Assembly (NCBI GenBank): GCA_946699065.1
Contig: CAMPDV010000362.1
Location: 186,001 to 250,000 of the forward strand
Reading direction: 5' to 3'
Source: Loxodes magnus
Lineage: Eukaryota; Ciliophora; Karyorelictea; Loxodida; Loxodidae
Length of the DNA stretch: 64,000 bases
Part shown: one piece after another, positions 11,558 through 27,300 of the stretch
Layout of the letters: each line of letters begins with the position of its first letter
Numbering within the stretch: position 1 is the first letter of the stretch
Position numbers and translations under genes: made by a program
Notes under the pieces: model-generated
Databases searched by the model: none
The model's input: the letters and a program-made list of their open reading frames with translations, nothing else
Told to the model about the DNA's origin: nothing

Positions 11558-14308
11558 TTTAAAATTATAAATATTTGTTCAAATCATTTATTTAAGAATT
11601 AACAAAAATATATTTCAAACTTATTAATAAATTTCCTATTTATTACCCCAGAATTAGGTTATTATTTAATCAAATATTTGATATTCTAGATTAATTTTAA
11701 AAGTTTATTAATCTCCTTAGATTTTTGATTTGGTTTCTTTATTTATAAAAGTCAAAACTATTAATTGGAAACTTTTATATAGCTAAGTCTATTTTTTAAT
11801 TTTTGCTTAAAATGTAATTAAGTAGATAAGTATATTGTTTCACTAAATGAAGATAAAACCAGACATAAAATACTAGGAAATTTCTTAATCTAATTAGATT
11901 TTCCTAATTTATAAATTTCTAGTTTAATATTTTATATCTTTGGTAAAATTAATTTTCAAAGGCTAAATTATTTTTTATGAGACATAAAACCTCTTTATGT
12001 AAGCAAAGAACTTACTTAATTATTGTTTTTAGATTAAGTTATTTTTAAAGATTGCTGCCAAAAATTCCTTCCATTAGGTAGCATTAATACGTTTTATTAT
12101 TAATTTCTCTTCTCATACTTAAATTAATTATAACAAACAGCTTTCAAAAAATAGTTTAATTTCTCATTCAATCCATTAACGTTATTCATATTATTGAAGT
12201 TCAAATATCATAAGAGGGAAATATTTTTTTTATTTTACAATTGTATGCTTTAAACTTCTTAATGATTTTATATACTAAAAATTGAAATTATCCAGCACAC
12301 ACTTTCATTCAATTTTCTTAAAACTAATAATTATTAAAATCATTTTGATTTATGAATTTATCTTAATGAATGTAGCACTATTTAAGGATATATTTTCTAA
12401 ATTTATTAAATAAGTTAAGGATACTTATTTATAAAATTCTTACATTTTACTAAAGACACATAAGAAGGGTATGAACAATCTAACTTTAATACGCTTAAAT
12501 AATAAATTAAGTTCTATCTTTAATAAATATTAAGAGAAGCTTTATTTCTGAGAATCATTAAGTGCTAAGCAAAAATATTAGATTTATTGATTAAAAAAAC
12601 TTCTGATTTTAATGATTTTGAACTAGATATAAATATAGATTATTAAATTAAGATTACTGAAAGATTAAGTTTAGCTAAAAATATAAATTGAAAATGTTAA
12701 ATTAAAGAAAATATTATAAAAAAGTTAAAAGGAGTTAATAGTTTCAAAAGTTGATCTTTGCATCCGGTGTACTAGAAAATGTCTTCTCTTGAACTTAAGG
12801 GAAGCTTAGGATTTCATTTGTCCGCCGTCCTTTTTTATAAATTGTACTTTGTAGTTAAGCCTTTTTCATCTAAAAATTATTTAAAAAATTGATGAATTTA
12901 TTATTATATAATTTCTTTCTATATATTATGCCTGATTAAGTAGGTCATATTTAAAATAGGTCTTTCATTATGTTTCTTCTATTATTTTCATGATTTGGTT
13001 TCTTCACCAGCATCTTTTATAATAATGCTGCTTTTAACATATATAACAGCATATTTTACTTCTAATACTTCATTACTATTCATTTATTTCTATGTATATA
13101 GGATCACATCTCTGTTATCCTTTATTTATTTATAAAATTTCTTATTGGGTATTTTATTTTTCTTAAAGTTCCTTTATTTAATGTTGAAATTAAGAAAACT
13201 TAACTGAAATATTTGAGGGATTTAGTTGAACTATTTATCAATTTCATCCAGTTTAAATCCTATTCACGATTAAAAGTTATTTATTGAATCCTCTCTAGAT
13301 GGAAATTAAAGCTTTAGCTAATTACCTATTTTTTAGTATCTATTCTTATTTTTCAATTTTTAATCTATGTTGTTTTAATTGATATTGTATATTTGATATC
13401 TTTTACTGAACTGATGAGGCAAAAGATTCCTAAGATTATTATTCTTTATCTTATTAAGGTGATTATTCCATTAAATTAGATTTTTGTTCTTATTTTTTAA
13501 AATTTTCGTTAAGAGATTTCAGTTGCCTCTTAGGTTCCATTTTATATATTATATGGTAATCAAAGTAAAACTTAAACAGGATTAAATAAAACACGTAAAA
13601 ATTGTAACTGATTATAATGACTATAAATTAATTTAAATGCTAAGCAATTAAAAATTTAAAAAATGAAAGAAAAGAAATCTATATAAAGTAAAATAATTTT
13701 ATCCTTATTAATAGCTTTATTATTTTACATTTTTTACACGTTTTTATTTTCTTTCTTCCTCATATTCATTTTTGTTGCTTTTTCTTTTTGTTTAATAGTT
13801 GTTACGCATTCAAAATAATTATTTTAGTAAGTTTATTCTTATATTTAAACTTTAGGTATAGTATAGCTAACAAAAATTTTTTTTATTATTTTTATTATTT
13901 TGCAAATATGCAAATCAAAGTATTTTTTAATTTTAGTAAATTATTTTTGTGGTGAGCCTATTAAAGGTGGTACCACATTAATCTTTTATTATTATAACTA
14001 TTTTTTTAATTAAGTTCAATGTTATCCTTTATACATGATTTTATCTAAAATTTAATGAGTCATAAATATCTTTACGAGAGTGCTTTTTTATTTTATTTTA
14101 AATATAACTAAAAACATAATTTTTCATTAAATTTAGATAGTTTTTTATGCATTTTTAATTGTCTTTTTTTTTTCTTATTTATCTTTTATATTTTTAATAT
14201 TTGCTAATATTTAGAATTTAATTAAGTAAATATAATAAATAAGCAATTCTATTTTATCACTTTTAATTCTATTTTCACATTTATAAGTAAATAAATAAAT
14301 TTGATTAT
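11558..14308. other. AT-rich intergenic region, nothing recognised
   Basis: About 2.7 kb of very AT-rich sequence with homopolymer runs. No motif-bearing frame or RNA gene was found. A small base-composition bump near 12750-12835 stands out from its surroundings but matches nothing else in the window. A short palindrome (GTGGTACCAC) lies near 13970. Confidence 0.5.
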
Positions 14309-14810
14309 AGAGCGCGTAGCACTCTCATTGGTGAGCAGCTCTTTAAAAAAAAATGTTTCATACTGACAAAAATGTTTGTTACTAATAAAAGTATCAGATA
14401 CTGGTAGACCTTGTTCAATATTGTATAATTATTCAGTACTGATAAAAATGTTCAATACTGATATAATTTAAGAATACTCGTAATCTTATCTACTTGTTGG
14501 AGGTCCAAGGACATGGCAGGATTATATCTCCTTGCATCACCAAAGCAGAGGACGACATGTGTCAATTATGGATACTTAAATTCCCCACCTCTGATGATGC
14601 TCGCAATATTATTTCTTTTTCGTTCCAGAATTAAATTAAATTAAATTTAAATTAAGCCAGTGCCGAAGGTCTAAAAATCTTATGTCTCGATGTCAAACCA
14701 AAGCAGAGGAAGACATAAAGTCGATTATGGGTACTTAACTTCCCCAAGCTCTGATGAAAATGACCTTGTTGTTCACCTTCGAACAACTATGGCGGTTTTA
14801 AAAAAAATAT
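14309..14810 (-). mobile_element. SINE-like element with LINE-A 3' hairpin and internal duplication
   Basis: Read on the minus strand, the element ends in the imperfect hairpin AGAGC..GCTCT (14309-14344 on the plus strand), followed outwards by TATAATCAAATTTATTTATTT, the same 3' end as LINE family A. The body contains a direct duplication of about 60 bp (14536-14597 and 14697-14757, both starting ACCAAAGCAGAGGA and ending CTCTGATG). It encodes nothing recognisable. The shared tail suggests mobilisation by the family-A reverse transcriptase. Confidence 0.6.
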
Positions 14811-15193
14811 ATAATAAACTATATAAACTCTAGCTGTTTTATATTTAAAATTTTCAGAAAATGCGAATTTTATCTTCATATATTTATCTTATAAAATTGT
14901 AAAATTTTTGAATATAATGAAACTTTTTTATTTCTAGTTACAGGCAATCAATTCTTTAAAAATTTTATACTTATATTTAACTATTTTACATAGCATCAGT
15001 GTAATTTTTTATACTTTATCTTATCTATTTTATGGATATTTTACCTTCTATCTTTCATTTTCCATACATAAAATTTAGAATTTCTTGTTTTTCTAATTAA
15101 TTGAAATATTATCTATCTTATTTATTCTCTAAGAAAATGGATGAGATGTAGAATTTACTAGATTTTAATAGTGACTCTACTTTAATTAATATC

Positions 15194-15605
15194 ATGAAAA
15201 TTTACGGGTAAGCACAGAAAGCCGCATAAACCTTCAAACGAAAGGTTTGGAGTCGCTAGAGTCTAAATAAGTAACCTTAATAATGAAATTATTTAGGAAA
15301 TTTCTAAAAATTGTAATCAAAAACCGGAAAACAAATTCATAGGCTTTCCATTAAAATTTCTTAGAAGCTCTCTTCAATGTGGGCATTGAGAATAGCATTT
15401 TATGAAAATGAAATCGAACTATAAATAGTTAAAATTTAACCTCTATAATAGTACCACCAGAGATACGAAACGTTTATACAAGAAACCTTTTAAAAATAAG
15501 ATATTATCTTTAGATAGTTAGAATTCTAAAGAAATGCCTTCTAATTCAAATTCAAATAAAGATATCCTTTATGGTAATTAAAGAGAATATAAGCGTAAGA
15601 TTTGA
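15194..15605 (+). other. Possible small gene or gene fragment, unknown
   Basis: An open frame starts at ATG 15194 with basic, helical composition (TFKRKVWSRQSLNKQ) and after about 100 codons appears to change frame at a T4A5 tract into KEMPSNSNSNKDILYGNQ and a TGA at 15603. Short stretches resemble 61680-61990 in order and orientation (GGAGTCGCTA.AG, then TTTTTAAAAATAAGATAT). No family is recognised. It could be a decayed gene or part of an unrecognised repeat. Confidence 0.25.
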
Positions 15606-16699
15606 TTTTGAATAATATAAAAATAATTCTACTAAGTTTCAAGTAAAAATAGTCAGAAATAAAGCAATTTTACTAATCATGATAATTCACTTAATCACTA
15701 TTTATCTGAACTTTAAAACACACAACCTTAAAATTAAATGTTGACTTAAGAACGGTAATATAAATATAATAATTAATAATTAATTTAATGAAAACTTATA
15801 TGGTGAAGCTATTATAAGCATGAAGTATTAAATTCGATTTTAGACAATTAAAATTTTATCAGTTTCTCAGTATTTTTTCACCTATAAATCACTGAATAGA
15901 GGATATCGTGTAATGCTTTCTGATTATAAGGATATTATAAAGAGAACATTTATCCAGATTACGTCAATAATCATACTATATCATGGTAACAGGAAATCTT
16001 TTTAATTTTTTTGTCAAAGCTAATTTTAACGATATTATCAAGAGTAAAATAAACTTAAAATTTCTATTTGTTATTTATTTAAAGTCAAGACTATTTAATT
16101 AGAAAGTCTTCTTTTCTCTATTATTTATTCATTTTTTATTTACTTACTTAAGTATCATTGTTGGGAGTTTTCGCCAATATCCATTTATTATTGATTTAGA
16201 TACTGTCCATTGTTTCATCATTCAACTTTCCTCAAAGTTCGTTCTTTCTTTGCATGATTAGAAACAGGAAGGATCAAAACAATTTATTTTTGTTAGATTT
16301 AAGATAGCGAAGAGTTGCTTTATTCTCGCTATTTTTCATGGTTGGATAGTAAAGACTAATAAATTCAAGGACAGACATGAAAATTAGGAAAGTAAAGTAA
16401 CGAACAGTCAAAAATCATCTTAGATATAAGTTAATCATAAGGCTTTTTTATGATAAATAAACTTGAAAATAAAAAAAATTAGAAATTGTAGGGAACTTAA
16501 AAACTAAGAATCTTAAATCTCAGGAAATCTTAATCGTTCCCTCATGATCCTTTGGAGATCGAACCCCAAGTTCAATGATTGAATTTCGTTCAAAAAATCA
16601 TTCAAAGGTTGATTTTTCGTAAAATATGATATCATCATAGAAACAAAAAAATTGATTTTTGTCTAAATAAAAAATAACCGTTGCAAATGATTGGATATA

Positions 16700-18367
16700 A
16701 CAGAAGACTTATGTATGAGATTTGAAAGAAAGTCAATTAAGTTTAAAGAAGAAACTATATATTATTAACTTGATGGCTGATGCAAATTTAAATAAGGAAG
16801 GCCTTAATCTGATTCTTTATCTAGTTGGATTAAATTGCAAAAGTCGTTTTAGCATAGCATTGTCTACGAATTAAGATCTTGATGATCAATCAAGTTGTGT
16901 AAGCTTGCTTTGGTTAATTTATTAAGAGTATGTTAAAAGTAGCAAAAAATCGTTATTTTTAGAATGTTGAAAGATGCTTTTCAGAATAATTAATTGGTGT
17001 ACGCTCTGTTCTTCTATTAGTTTTATATGATAAAGCTCATGGCAATCTAAATTACATCCTCTACTAGGCATACAGCGAAGAAAAAATTGCAACGATGCTA
17101 ACTTTTTAATTACTCCAGGTAACTCTAGAAACTTTTTAAAATTATAGAATGATATCCAGAATATACACAGACTAGGTTGCATCTTCACCATTAAAAACAT
17201 TTATTTGCTGATTTTACGTACTTTAAATTAAGTGCTGCTATATTTTAAATAGGAGATATATATTTTAATTTCGAATTTGTCAATTCAGAAATCTTTGGAA
17301 TAGCTTTATTTTCTTACTTATTTTAAGATTTTAAAATTTAGCAAAATCTGGAATCAACTATTCATCCATTTTCTAAAAGATATCTTTAGATAGTATGTAA
17401 AGAATCAGCTTTCAAACTTTTTTATATAGTAGGGAACTGTTGAATAAGCTTTGCTTTGATCGAAAGAGCAAATCTATAGCTCTTTTGTTTCATAGTTTAT
17501 GAAAGCAAATCTATTATCTCTATTGATTATTCCTCTATTTTTAAAGATTCTAATGACTGGTTGATTAAATAGTACTTTGTAGGGATATAAAAATTCTGGA
17601 TATTCTATAGTATTCTTAAGTGAGATTTAAGGTATAAGTTTAACTACATCAGAGTATTTTCTTAGTGCAAATGATCTTATTAAGTATCCTAAAGTTCATT
17701 TTTTAAAGAAAAAATTTTCCACTCTAATAGCTCTTCTTCTATATCATCATTTACTATAATCTCAGACTCTTTTGTTTAAAGTAATTTTAGCCATCAAAGG
17801 AAGTTTTATATTTTTATATAGCAAATTTGTAATATATTTTGCAATTTAAGCATCTTCTCGAAAGTTCTTCCATTCCTTTATCTTTCATACAATGCGGGCA
17901 AAAAATATTAAGTTCAATAACATTGATAGCATTGATACACATATTTGCTATATTTATTCAATCTTCTTTGCTATATCTACACATAAAGAAAGCAATAGGA
18001 ATTCTACAAGAAGAAATGTCTCTTTTGATATCATTAGCTCTTTTATTCCATTATTTACAATTTTTTTTTTGAAACTTCTGATTTTAATGTTTCACCTTGT
18101 TATTTTCAAATTCTTGTTGAAACAATAGAAATTCTTGGCTATTACGTATCCACATTCAAATGTACTTCGAAACAAGAAATAATATGTTGTAGAAGGGACT
18201 TATGCTTGTCAAAGTTATTGCTCATTTTAACTCCCACAAATTTCAGTGTTCAAGTCTAGTAGATTGATGCTTTCGTAAAACTCAAGAAATTATCGTTCAC
18301 TTGATACTTCTTTTAGTTTTTTCTTAAATGTATTTATGAATATACCAAGAAACAGTTCCTCCATCAT
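16700..18367 (-). pseudogene. Decayed Cys-rich gene, unknown function
   Basis: From ATG at 18367 (MMEELFLGIFINTFKKKLKE) protein-like sequence continues for about 1.6 kb but in at least three frames. The second piece holds a zinc-ribbon-like CPHC...CLNC pair near 17830-17890 (IFCPHCMKDKGMEELSRRCL). The third is helical (VNDDIEEELLEWKIFSLKN). Near 16922-17200 a further piece reads RCMPSRGCNLDCHELYH. An A10 run (18061-18070 region) sits close to one frame change. No GT..AG interval explains the change near 17830, so frameshift decay or sequence error is preferred over splicing. No family can be named. Confidence 0.45.
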
Positions 18368-19251
18368 TCTTTGCCTCTACTAATACTAGATTGGAATTAG
18401 TTCAGGTAAATAGCTTCTTAGTTTTAATAAAATAAAAGTCTAGTTATGAAGCTACTTAGCTAAAATAAATAAATTATTTCTCTTACTTGCTTATTTACTT
18501 TTATGACTATACATCTCCATTTAAGAAAAAACTCACAATTGTCCGTAAATTTATAAATAGCTATCTGAATAACTTAATAGACGTAATTAAACATTGAAGC
18601 CTATTTGAAAAAATGAAAGCTAACTATTTAAAAAATCTATAATTAAAATAAGAGACTATGCAAACATACGCTACTAGACACTCTTAATTTCTTCCTATCT
18701 TCGACTTTAATTAATTAGTTAAATTTTATAACCAACTAAGCTTAGAAAAGACATTAATAATAGATAGTAAATGAGTTTTGTAAATATTAAAAAAGGACAG
18801 TTTATTAATCAAAAAGTTAATTACTTAGTTTTAAATAATTTGATGCTTTTATAGATATGCTTTTTATATAAGCTAACTACTAACAACTAATTTTGTTTTT
18901 CTTTTTTAAAAATAAATAAAGTTTAAAGCATTATTAAATGTAAGTGTAAAACAATAATTAATAACAGCAGCTCTAAAAGTAATTATATTGTACTATTTTG
19001 CTTTTTTTAAAAAAGAGTTTATAAAGAAATAAGTCTTGCTTATTAAAAGCCTTTTGATTTAAAACTAAAATAAGCTTGATTAATAAATGCTAAGCAAGTT
19101 ACTGTAATGGAAATATAACTTTTGGATATAACTTTTGATATAAAAAGTTAAAAGTTAAAAAGCTTTGTTAAAGCCTTAGTAGTTAGCCATCTGACCTATT
19201 CTATCAGCTTGTCTCTATTAGTTTGTCTTTAATTCCTACTAGGCTTAGTTA

Positions 19252-19999
19252 GGCGGTGTAACACTTCATTAGTGCACCATCCTTTAATATTCTGAATAGT
19301 CTTCATCTTGCATGTAGCGTTCTTAATTATTTCTCCAAGGATTAAGATTTGAATTAAAGAATTTTTTTCTATAAATTTTTCCGCTTTATGTTGGATATAT
19401 CCTAAATAGTTTTCTAAAAATATCTTATTTATTCTTTCTTTAAATTTCGCTTAGTTAGTAGCAGTATTTTTATTGGTGTTATTTATTGCACACGTAGCAT
19501 TTTATTATTCTTTTAAACTATTATTCCTGTAACACTTATTTAATTTAAATTTACTACTTATTTTAAATAAACGTTTACTATTTATTTTAATTTGAGGCTT
19601 CATTTTCTATTTCCATAGAATCTGATTAATTCTGTTAAAACGAAAATGGCGTTACCTGAATCTATTATTAAATTTAAAGAATTCTTTGTTCCAGTTTGTT
19701 TTCTATTTCTTATGATGATTAATATTGTTTCTCAAGTAAAGACGTTATTAGTTTTTCTAATTTTTCTACTTTATCAGGTATCTATTTTTAAACATAAACT
19801 CTTTTAATGACTTAGATAATATTTCTATTTGAGTTTGTGTCGGAAGTTTTTTTAATTCTGGATTTCCAAGTGGTTAATGTTCGTCACATCAATCATATTT
19901 CTCACTTTCACTCATTGTAATTATTTCACTTTTTTATTTTTTAGAGAATTTTCCTGTTTAAATATTTTGTTCAAAGTTCTGTTATTTCTTAGAAGCCAT
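19252..19999 (-). mobile_element. Decayed ORF1-type retroelement remnant with CCHC knuckle
   Basis: On the minus strand ATG at 19999 (MASKKQQNFEQNIQ) leads into a coiled-coil-like stretch (KVEKLEKLITSLLEKQYQSS, shifted by one frame) and then a near-CCHC zinc knuckle, CYVC.NKQ.H..KYC, at 19461-19499, with three rather than four residues before His. The 3' end carries a diverged copy of the family-A style hairpin (GGTGTaACACT...AGTGCACC, 19252-19288). Organisation matches the ORF1-only elements seen elsewhere in the window. At least one frameshift makes it non-functional as read. Confidence 0.5.
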
Positions 20000-20064
20000 T
20001 TTATCGTTAATAAAATAAACTATGACTAAAGTTTTTGTAATTATTTAATGCTTCAGAATAAGTT

Positions 20065-20850
20065 TTGACTGGACATTCGAGTTAAGTTAATTCGGTAGTC
20101 ATATCTAGTGATCAGAAATGAAATTAATTGTATCAGGAAGTGGAGATTGAGCAATAAAGATTTGGGATTTCCACACTGGAAGTTGTAACAAAACTTTGAC
20201 TGGACATATGTTGTAAGTCTAATCGGTAGCAATAACAAGTGGCATGAAATGAATTGTATCAGGCAGTGGAGATAAAACGATAAAGATATGGGATTTCCAG
20301 ACTGGAAGCTGTATGAGAACTTTGACTGAACATACAAGTTATATACTCTCACTAGCTATATCCACTGACCAGAAATTAATAGTTTCTGGTTCAGATTATC
20401 CTGAAAATTCGATAAATATCTGGGATTTCCAGATTGGTCAGTTTGCTAAAACTCTTTCTGGGCATTTAGGTTCAATTTGATCAATAATAATATCATTGAA
20501 TAATAAATATATAATATCAGATTCAGGTGATAAATCAATTAGAGTATGGGACTTTCAAAATAGATAATGTATTCGAAAATTAACTGGCCACACAAATGCT
20601 GTACGTAGCATTCGACTTAGTAATGATTCTAGTGTTATATTTTCTGGATCTTTTGATAATACAATCAAGATATGGAATTTCTCAACAGGTGAATGTATAT
20701 AGACTCTCTAAGGGCATTCATATGGAATATTATATATAGAATTAAGTAGAGACAATAATTGAATAGTACCTGGAGCAAATGACAAAACTGTTAGAAAGTG
20801 GAGGATTGCAAATTGAGAGTAGGCAAATACATTTAAGACTTAAAAATTTA
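20065..20850 (+). pseudogene. WD40-repeat gene fragment, 5' truncated
   Basis: About seven WD40 repeats run from LTGHSSQVNSVVISSDQ to NDKTVRKWRIANWEQ. Typical marks are GH, SGS.D..IKIWDF and TG-C. Several Trp codons are TGA (MKWIVSGSGD, GDWAIKIWDF, NNWIV). The first repeat contains a 2- or 5-base insertion near 20145 that breaks the frame, and there is no N-terminal domain: sequence before 20065 belongs to something else. It is closely related to the WD40 half of the kinase gene at 23.1-25.2 kb and to the fragment at 26.9 kb, so it is probably a truncated duplicate. WD40 propellers act as protein-interaction platforms. Confidence 0.75.
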
Positions 20851-21890
20851 AGAAGTTAACTATTAAAATTAGGTAATCACATTTAAATATTGATACAAAT
20901 AAAGTTTTATAATAGTTAAAGGCTTTTAATTTTAAAGATAAATAAGTTTTATTTTTTGTTAATCATACTTAATAAATAGAAAATTTTCTAATGTTTAGTA
21001 TTTAAGATTAAAGTTACTGTAACATAATAGATTTATTGACTGAGAATATGTAAAATTATATAAAAAATTTATGAAAGCGAGTTCAATTGCTATTGAAATG
21101 CATTTATTATATAAAAATATATTTCTAAAATTTTTTAGTTTTTGAAATATAAATATTAACCATTTTATTTAATCTAAAAGAAATATTTCATAAAAAGTTT
21201 CTATTAAAATCAGGTAGATAAATCTTTATATTTTTTAAGCTTTTTTTTGCTTTGATTTTTATATTATAAAAGATTTGGAGAGAAGATTATTATTTACTAA
21301 TTAAAAAAAACTTTCTAATTTTTTTATTTTAAACTGAAGACATTTTTATTGATTTTAAAACAAGAGAAAGTCAAATTTATTTTGCTATTTTTTTAATATA
21401 TTTTATGTTAAAATTTTTCGTTTAATTTTCTTCATATTTTTTAATTATTCAGCTATTATATGAATGTGAAATAAAAAAGTAAAAGAAATAATTAAGGAAT
21501 ATATATTTAAAAAAAATAATAAATATTAACTGTTTCTTTTAAAAAATGAACAATATTTTAAACTTTTAAAGTAATTTTTTTAAAATATAGGATGTTTGCT
21601 TTTACTCAGCGATTTGCTGTAGAAGGAATTTTAGGTTCGCATTAAATTTTTAATTTTGGGCTAATTAATTGAAAACAGAATGAATCTTCAAAAAATATTT
21701 TGATAAAGAGTTTTCGAAGTAAATATCATTAAATTTTTAAAAACTAAATAAGTTTTCTGACTGTCTTTATTGCAAGAATTACTTCCTTCAATTATAGACG
21801 TTAGTAAATGCTTTTGAATTTTTTTAAATCTTGTCTTGATCTCATCATTTTCCTTCAATTACCCCTATTTTGTTCTTGATTTTAACTTCT
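20851..21890. other. AT-rich spacer
   Basis: Very AT-rich DNA with long A and T runs. No motif-bearing frame, RNA gene or repeat was recognised. Confidence 0.5.
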
Positions 21891-21899
21891 TTCTTTTTT

Positions 21900-22737
21900 C
21901 TTTCTCCAGATCTAAAATTTCAAGTTTTATTGTCATTAGTTTCTTGTGAAATATTTTATATTAATAAATTTTAATACCCCAATTTAAACCTTGAAAATGA
22001 GTTTTTATATTCTTGATCATATAGAATAAGACACCTTAAATCATCATATTCTATCTTTTACGATAATCAATCCTTTATACTAGTATAGTATATACATTTA
22101 AATACGAGCACAAATGTCTCATATTCTTCATATATACAGAAGGGATTATCAATAGGATAATAACGATCTTAAAGATTCTTCCAAAAACTATAGGACAAAG
22201 TTCTAAGTTTATATATATTGATAATTTCTCGCTTATACTATTTGTTTAACTTTGTATAAGTAATGAGCATAAAGTTTTAAAGATTTCTATATTTACTAGA
22301 TATGTGTTCCACCTTTTAGCGGTATCAGCACCTTGTTCTACAGTTTCTTTAAATATGATTTATCTTTTTACAAGATCATATTTAATTGTACTATATTGTA
22401 TCTTTTAAGAATTCCCCACCTTCTTATCTTTGATATCCATCGAGTAATTTTGAGGATTAAGATGGGATTAATTAATAAAAAACTTTTTTCAATTTGATTA
22501 ATTTTTGATTCTTATTTTCAATTTCTTAATAAAACTGGATTATTAAGGGTTTAAATTAAATTTCAGTTTTGAGCTAAAAAATAGCATACGCTAGCGAGCT
22601 TATTTTTAAGCTAAGTTCTTCAACAGATTCTTTCAGCTTTTTGCTTTCATCTGTCAAGAAATTAATTTTATCTTCGAGAAACGTATCTTATTGTTACATT
22701 AGCTAAGGATTTAAAGAGATTTACTTTTTGGAGCCAT
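21900..22737 (-). pseudogene. Coiled-coil protein remnant, possibly ORF1-like
   Basis: ATG at 22737 begins MAPKSKSLQILSQ, followed by heptad-like sequence (FLEDKINFLTDESKKLKESV) and a Lys-rich helix to about 22430. Beyond this, protein-like pieces appear in other frames (FKETVEQGADTAKRWNTYL; YYPIDNPFCIYEEYETFVLV). The opening MA(S/P)K plus coiled coil resembles the ORF1-type remnant starting at 19999, but no zinc knuckle was found, so assignment to that family is uncertain. A GTGGGG...ATATAG interval of 29 nt near the first frame change could be an intron; decay is as likely. Confidence 0.4.
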
Positions 22738-23092
22738 TTTAAATTTAGAAACTTGCATATTTTGTTATAAAATATTTAATATCAATATACATAGTCTTTT
22801 CTTTTATCTCTTTATTATTTAATTTATCCATTTTAATGTCTTATTATATTTACTTACCTACCTTATTATTTTTATATCATATTTTCTTACTAACTCTAAG
22901 ATTCAAATTTCAAATTATCTTTAGTTTCGCTTTTTTATTTTATGTTTAATTTTTTTAATTAATAAATATTTTTAGTTTATTACATCTTTAGTACTTTCAA
23001 AATATAGCACAATTACTTTCTATCTTCTTCCTTTCTTCTTCACTTGCTTTTATGTTTATAAACCTATTTTCCTTTATACTATACTAGTCTTT

Positions 23093-25160
<2,068 letters not shown>

Positions 25161-25789
25161 AAATTCTAAAATTTTTAGCAATTCTTGTACAAATGTCACT
25201 TACTATTACAGTAGTAGCATTTCTTCCTTACTTACCTGATTGGTTTTCGATTTATAAACTCTTTTTATTCTAATTCCATCTAATTTGTCTAATTAGTTAT
25301 GTTTGTGCTAATATTCTTTTGCTTAATAAACTCCAATTCTTGTTTTTATACGATATTTTCAAGCCTTGCTGTTTCTTATCTATGTTCGGTTTAAATGTTC
25401 CAATATGCTTGGAGTTCCCTTTCTTAATTAATAATTCTAATCTCTAAGTTATCTTATCCAAGCGATAATAAGTTTCTTAGTTCTTAATTTTCCTACTTAA
25501 GCACTTTAATCTCTTCCTAGAGATTGGATATTTCAAATACTAACTGTTAAATATTGATTTCCTTTTTAATTATCTTTGATGGAAGTTCTTTTCCTGTTAT
25601 TATATTAGATTCCTTTCTTTTTATTACTTTAGGAAGTGTCTATTATAGTTATTAGGTTCTTTATTAGTTTTGTAAGTGAGGAGAAGAAGACTCTTGATAT
25701 ATGCCTGCTTTTTCTCTAGAGCTTTTTTCTCTTCTTTGCTCAAGAAAAAGCAGGGAACAAGATTTTAAGACTCCATTTTTTATCTCTAA

Positions 25790-26935
25790 TTACTCTTTTA
25801 TAATATCATCTTTTATTTCTTCTTTTTTACTTTTTGCATACTCTTATATCTTCTGTTTCTTAGAATCGAAGAATAAAAAACATTTTTTTTGATTTTTCAA
25901 ATCAAAATCAAATTAAAATTTTTTTTTTTAGCCAAAACAGAAAAAAATTCATGGTATTAAAAAAATTTCAAATCCAAAACCCAAAAAAAATTTCCCGAAA
26001 CAAAAGCTTTTCATTTCTCTCAAAATACCATTTATAAAAAACATCCGAATTCAGATTTAATTGAAAGCATTATTTTTTAATCCCCTTTTATATTTAAAAT
26101 ATTTTTAGCCTTTTATTCCATTTTCACATTTTTTTCATTCCGACTTCCCTAGTTTTATTCCGTCCGAAAAATGTCCTCTAGTAAAAGATGAAAATCAAAA
26201 AAGAAATTTTTGTTTACAATTCCACACTTTAAAATAACCTAATTTTTATTAAGCAAATGATATAATAGTTTCTACCATTGTAAAAGAATTCTTATAATTG
26301 TAAAAATATTTAATAATACTTAAAATTAGATGCTTTTATCAAAAAAATTCTCAGAAAACTATAAAAAAAAAAGATAAAAAGTAACTTAAAATTAAAACTT
26401 CCAAACAAGACATAATTTAAAAAACAAAATAAAAATGAAGCAACCAATATAAAAAATTTTAAAATTCAAAATAAAATAATAAATAAAATATAACTTTGTC
26501 AGTCCTATTTTAAAATTTTTCTTTTATTGTATATCTTTCATAAAAATATAAACATACTTAAAATTATTACTTAACTTAAATCTTTTTATGAAACTTAAAA
26601 TATAAATCAATCAATCAAAAATTTTAATTAAATAAAAAACCAGATAATTTTAATTATCCTTTTTTTATAAAGTACTACACGATTAATTTAACTTGTCTAT
26701 TTATAAATGATATTCGCTTTTAAAATTTTTTAAAATCTTTAAATATTACCTTTATAATAACCTTTGCTTTGAGCCAATAAATAATATTAAACTTTTTCAT
26801 TACTATAAAAATATAAACATAAGTTAACTTTATAAAAGCTTAATAACCTTTAAAATTATAAAATCCTATAGAAAAATTATTTAAATGGCTTTATCTAATT
26901 TACATAATCAACTTTGATCATAAAAATTTAAGTGA
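25790..26935. other. AT-rich spacer
   Basis: About 1.1 kb of A/T runs between retroelement and WD40 remnants. No coding motif, RNA gene or dispersed repeat was recognised. Confidence 0.5.
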
Positions 26936-26939
26936 TAAA

Positions 26940-27300
26940 TTTACCTGCACAATCAGTTTGCAACCTTCCAAATTCTCACAGTTCTGTCTGTCATCCGCTC
27001 CAGATACCAGCCATCTATTATCACCACTCAATACTAAAGAATATATTGCATCTATATGTCCTTAAAGAGTCTATACACACTCATCCGTATTAAAATTTCA
27101 TATCTTAATCACTCTATCATAAGATCCAGAAAATATTACACTCTAATCAGTATTAATTTTAATACTGTAAACAGCATTTTTATGCCCTTTCAAAGTTCGA
27201 ATAAACTGATCAGTTGTGAAAGACCAGATCTTTATCATTTTATCGGAACTTCCTGAGACAACTCATTACATGTCTTGTTAAAGTTACAGATCTAACTCAA
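26940..27300 (-). pseudogene. WD40-repeat fragment
   Basis: Minus strand: about three WD40 units, including WVVSGSSDKMIKIWSFTTDQ, GSYDRVIKIWNF (Trp = TGA) and GHIDAIYSL..SGDNRWLVSGADD. It is interrupted by a small tandem duplication (GACAGACAG) just before the final blade, which shifts the frame relative to the copy ending at 20850, and by another indel near 27280. Relatedness to the other WD40 clusters suggests a partial duplicate. No kinase or pentapeptide module remains upstream. Confidence 0.65.

Noticed and set aside
12750..12835. GC-richer patch as a possible small RNA gene
   Set aside because: No cloverleaf, box motifs, Sm site or second copy could be found; left as a composition anomaly.
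20053..20352. Minus-strand 99-codon conventional frame with internal repeats
   Set aside because: It is the antisense of WD40 blades on the plus strand; its repeat structure merely mirrors theirs.
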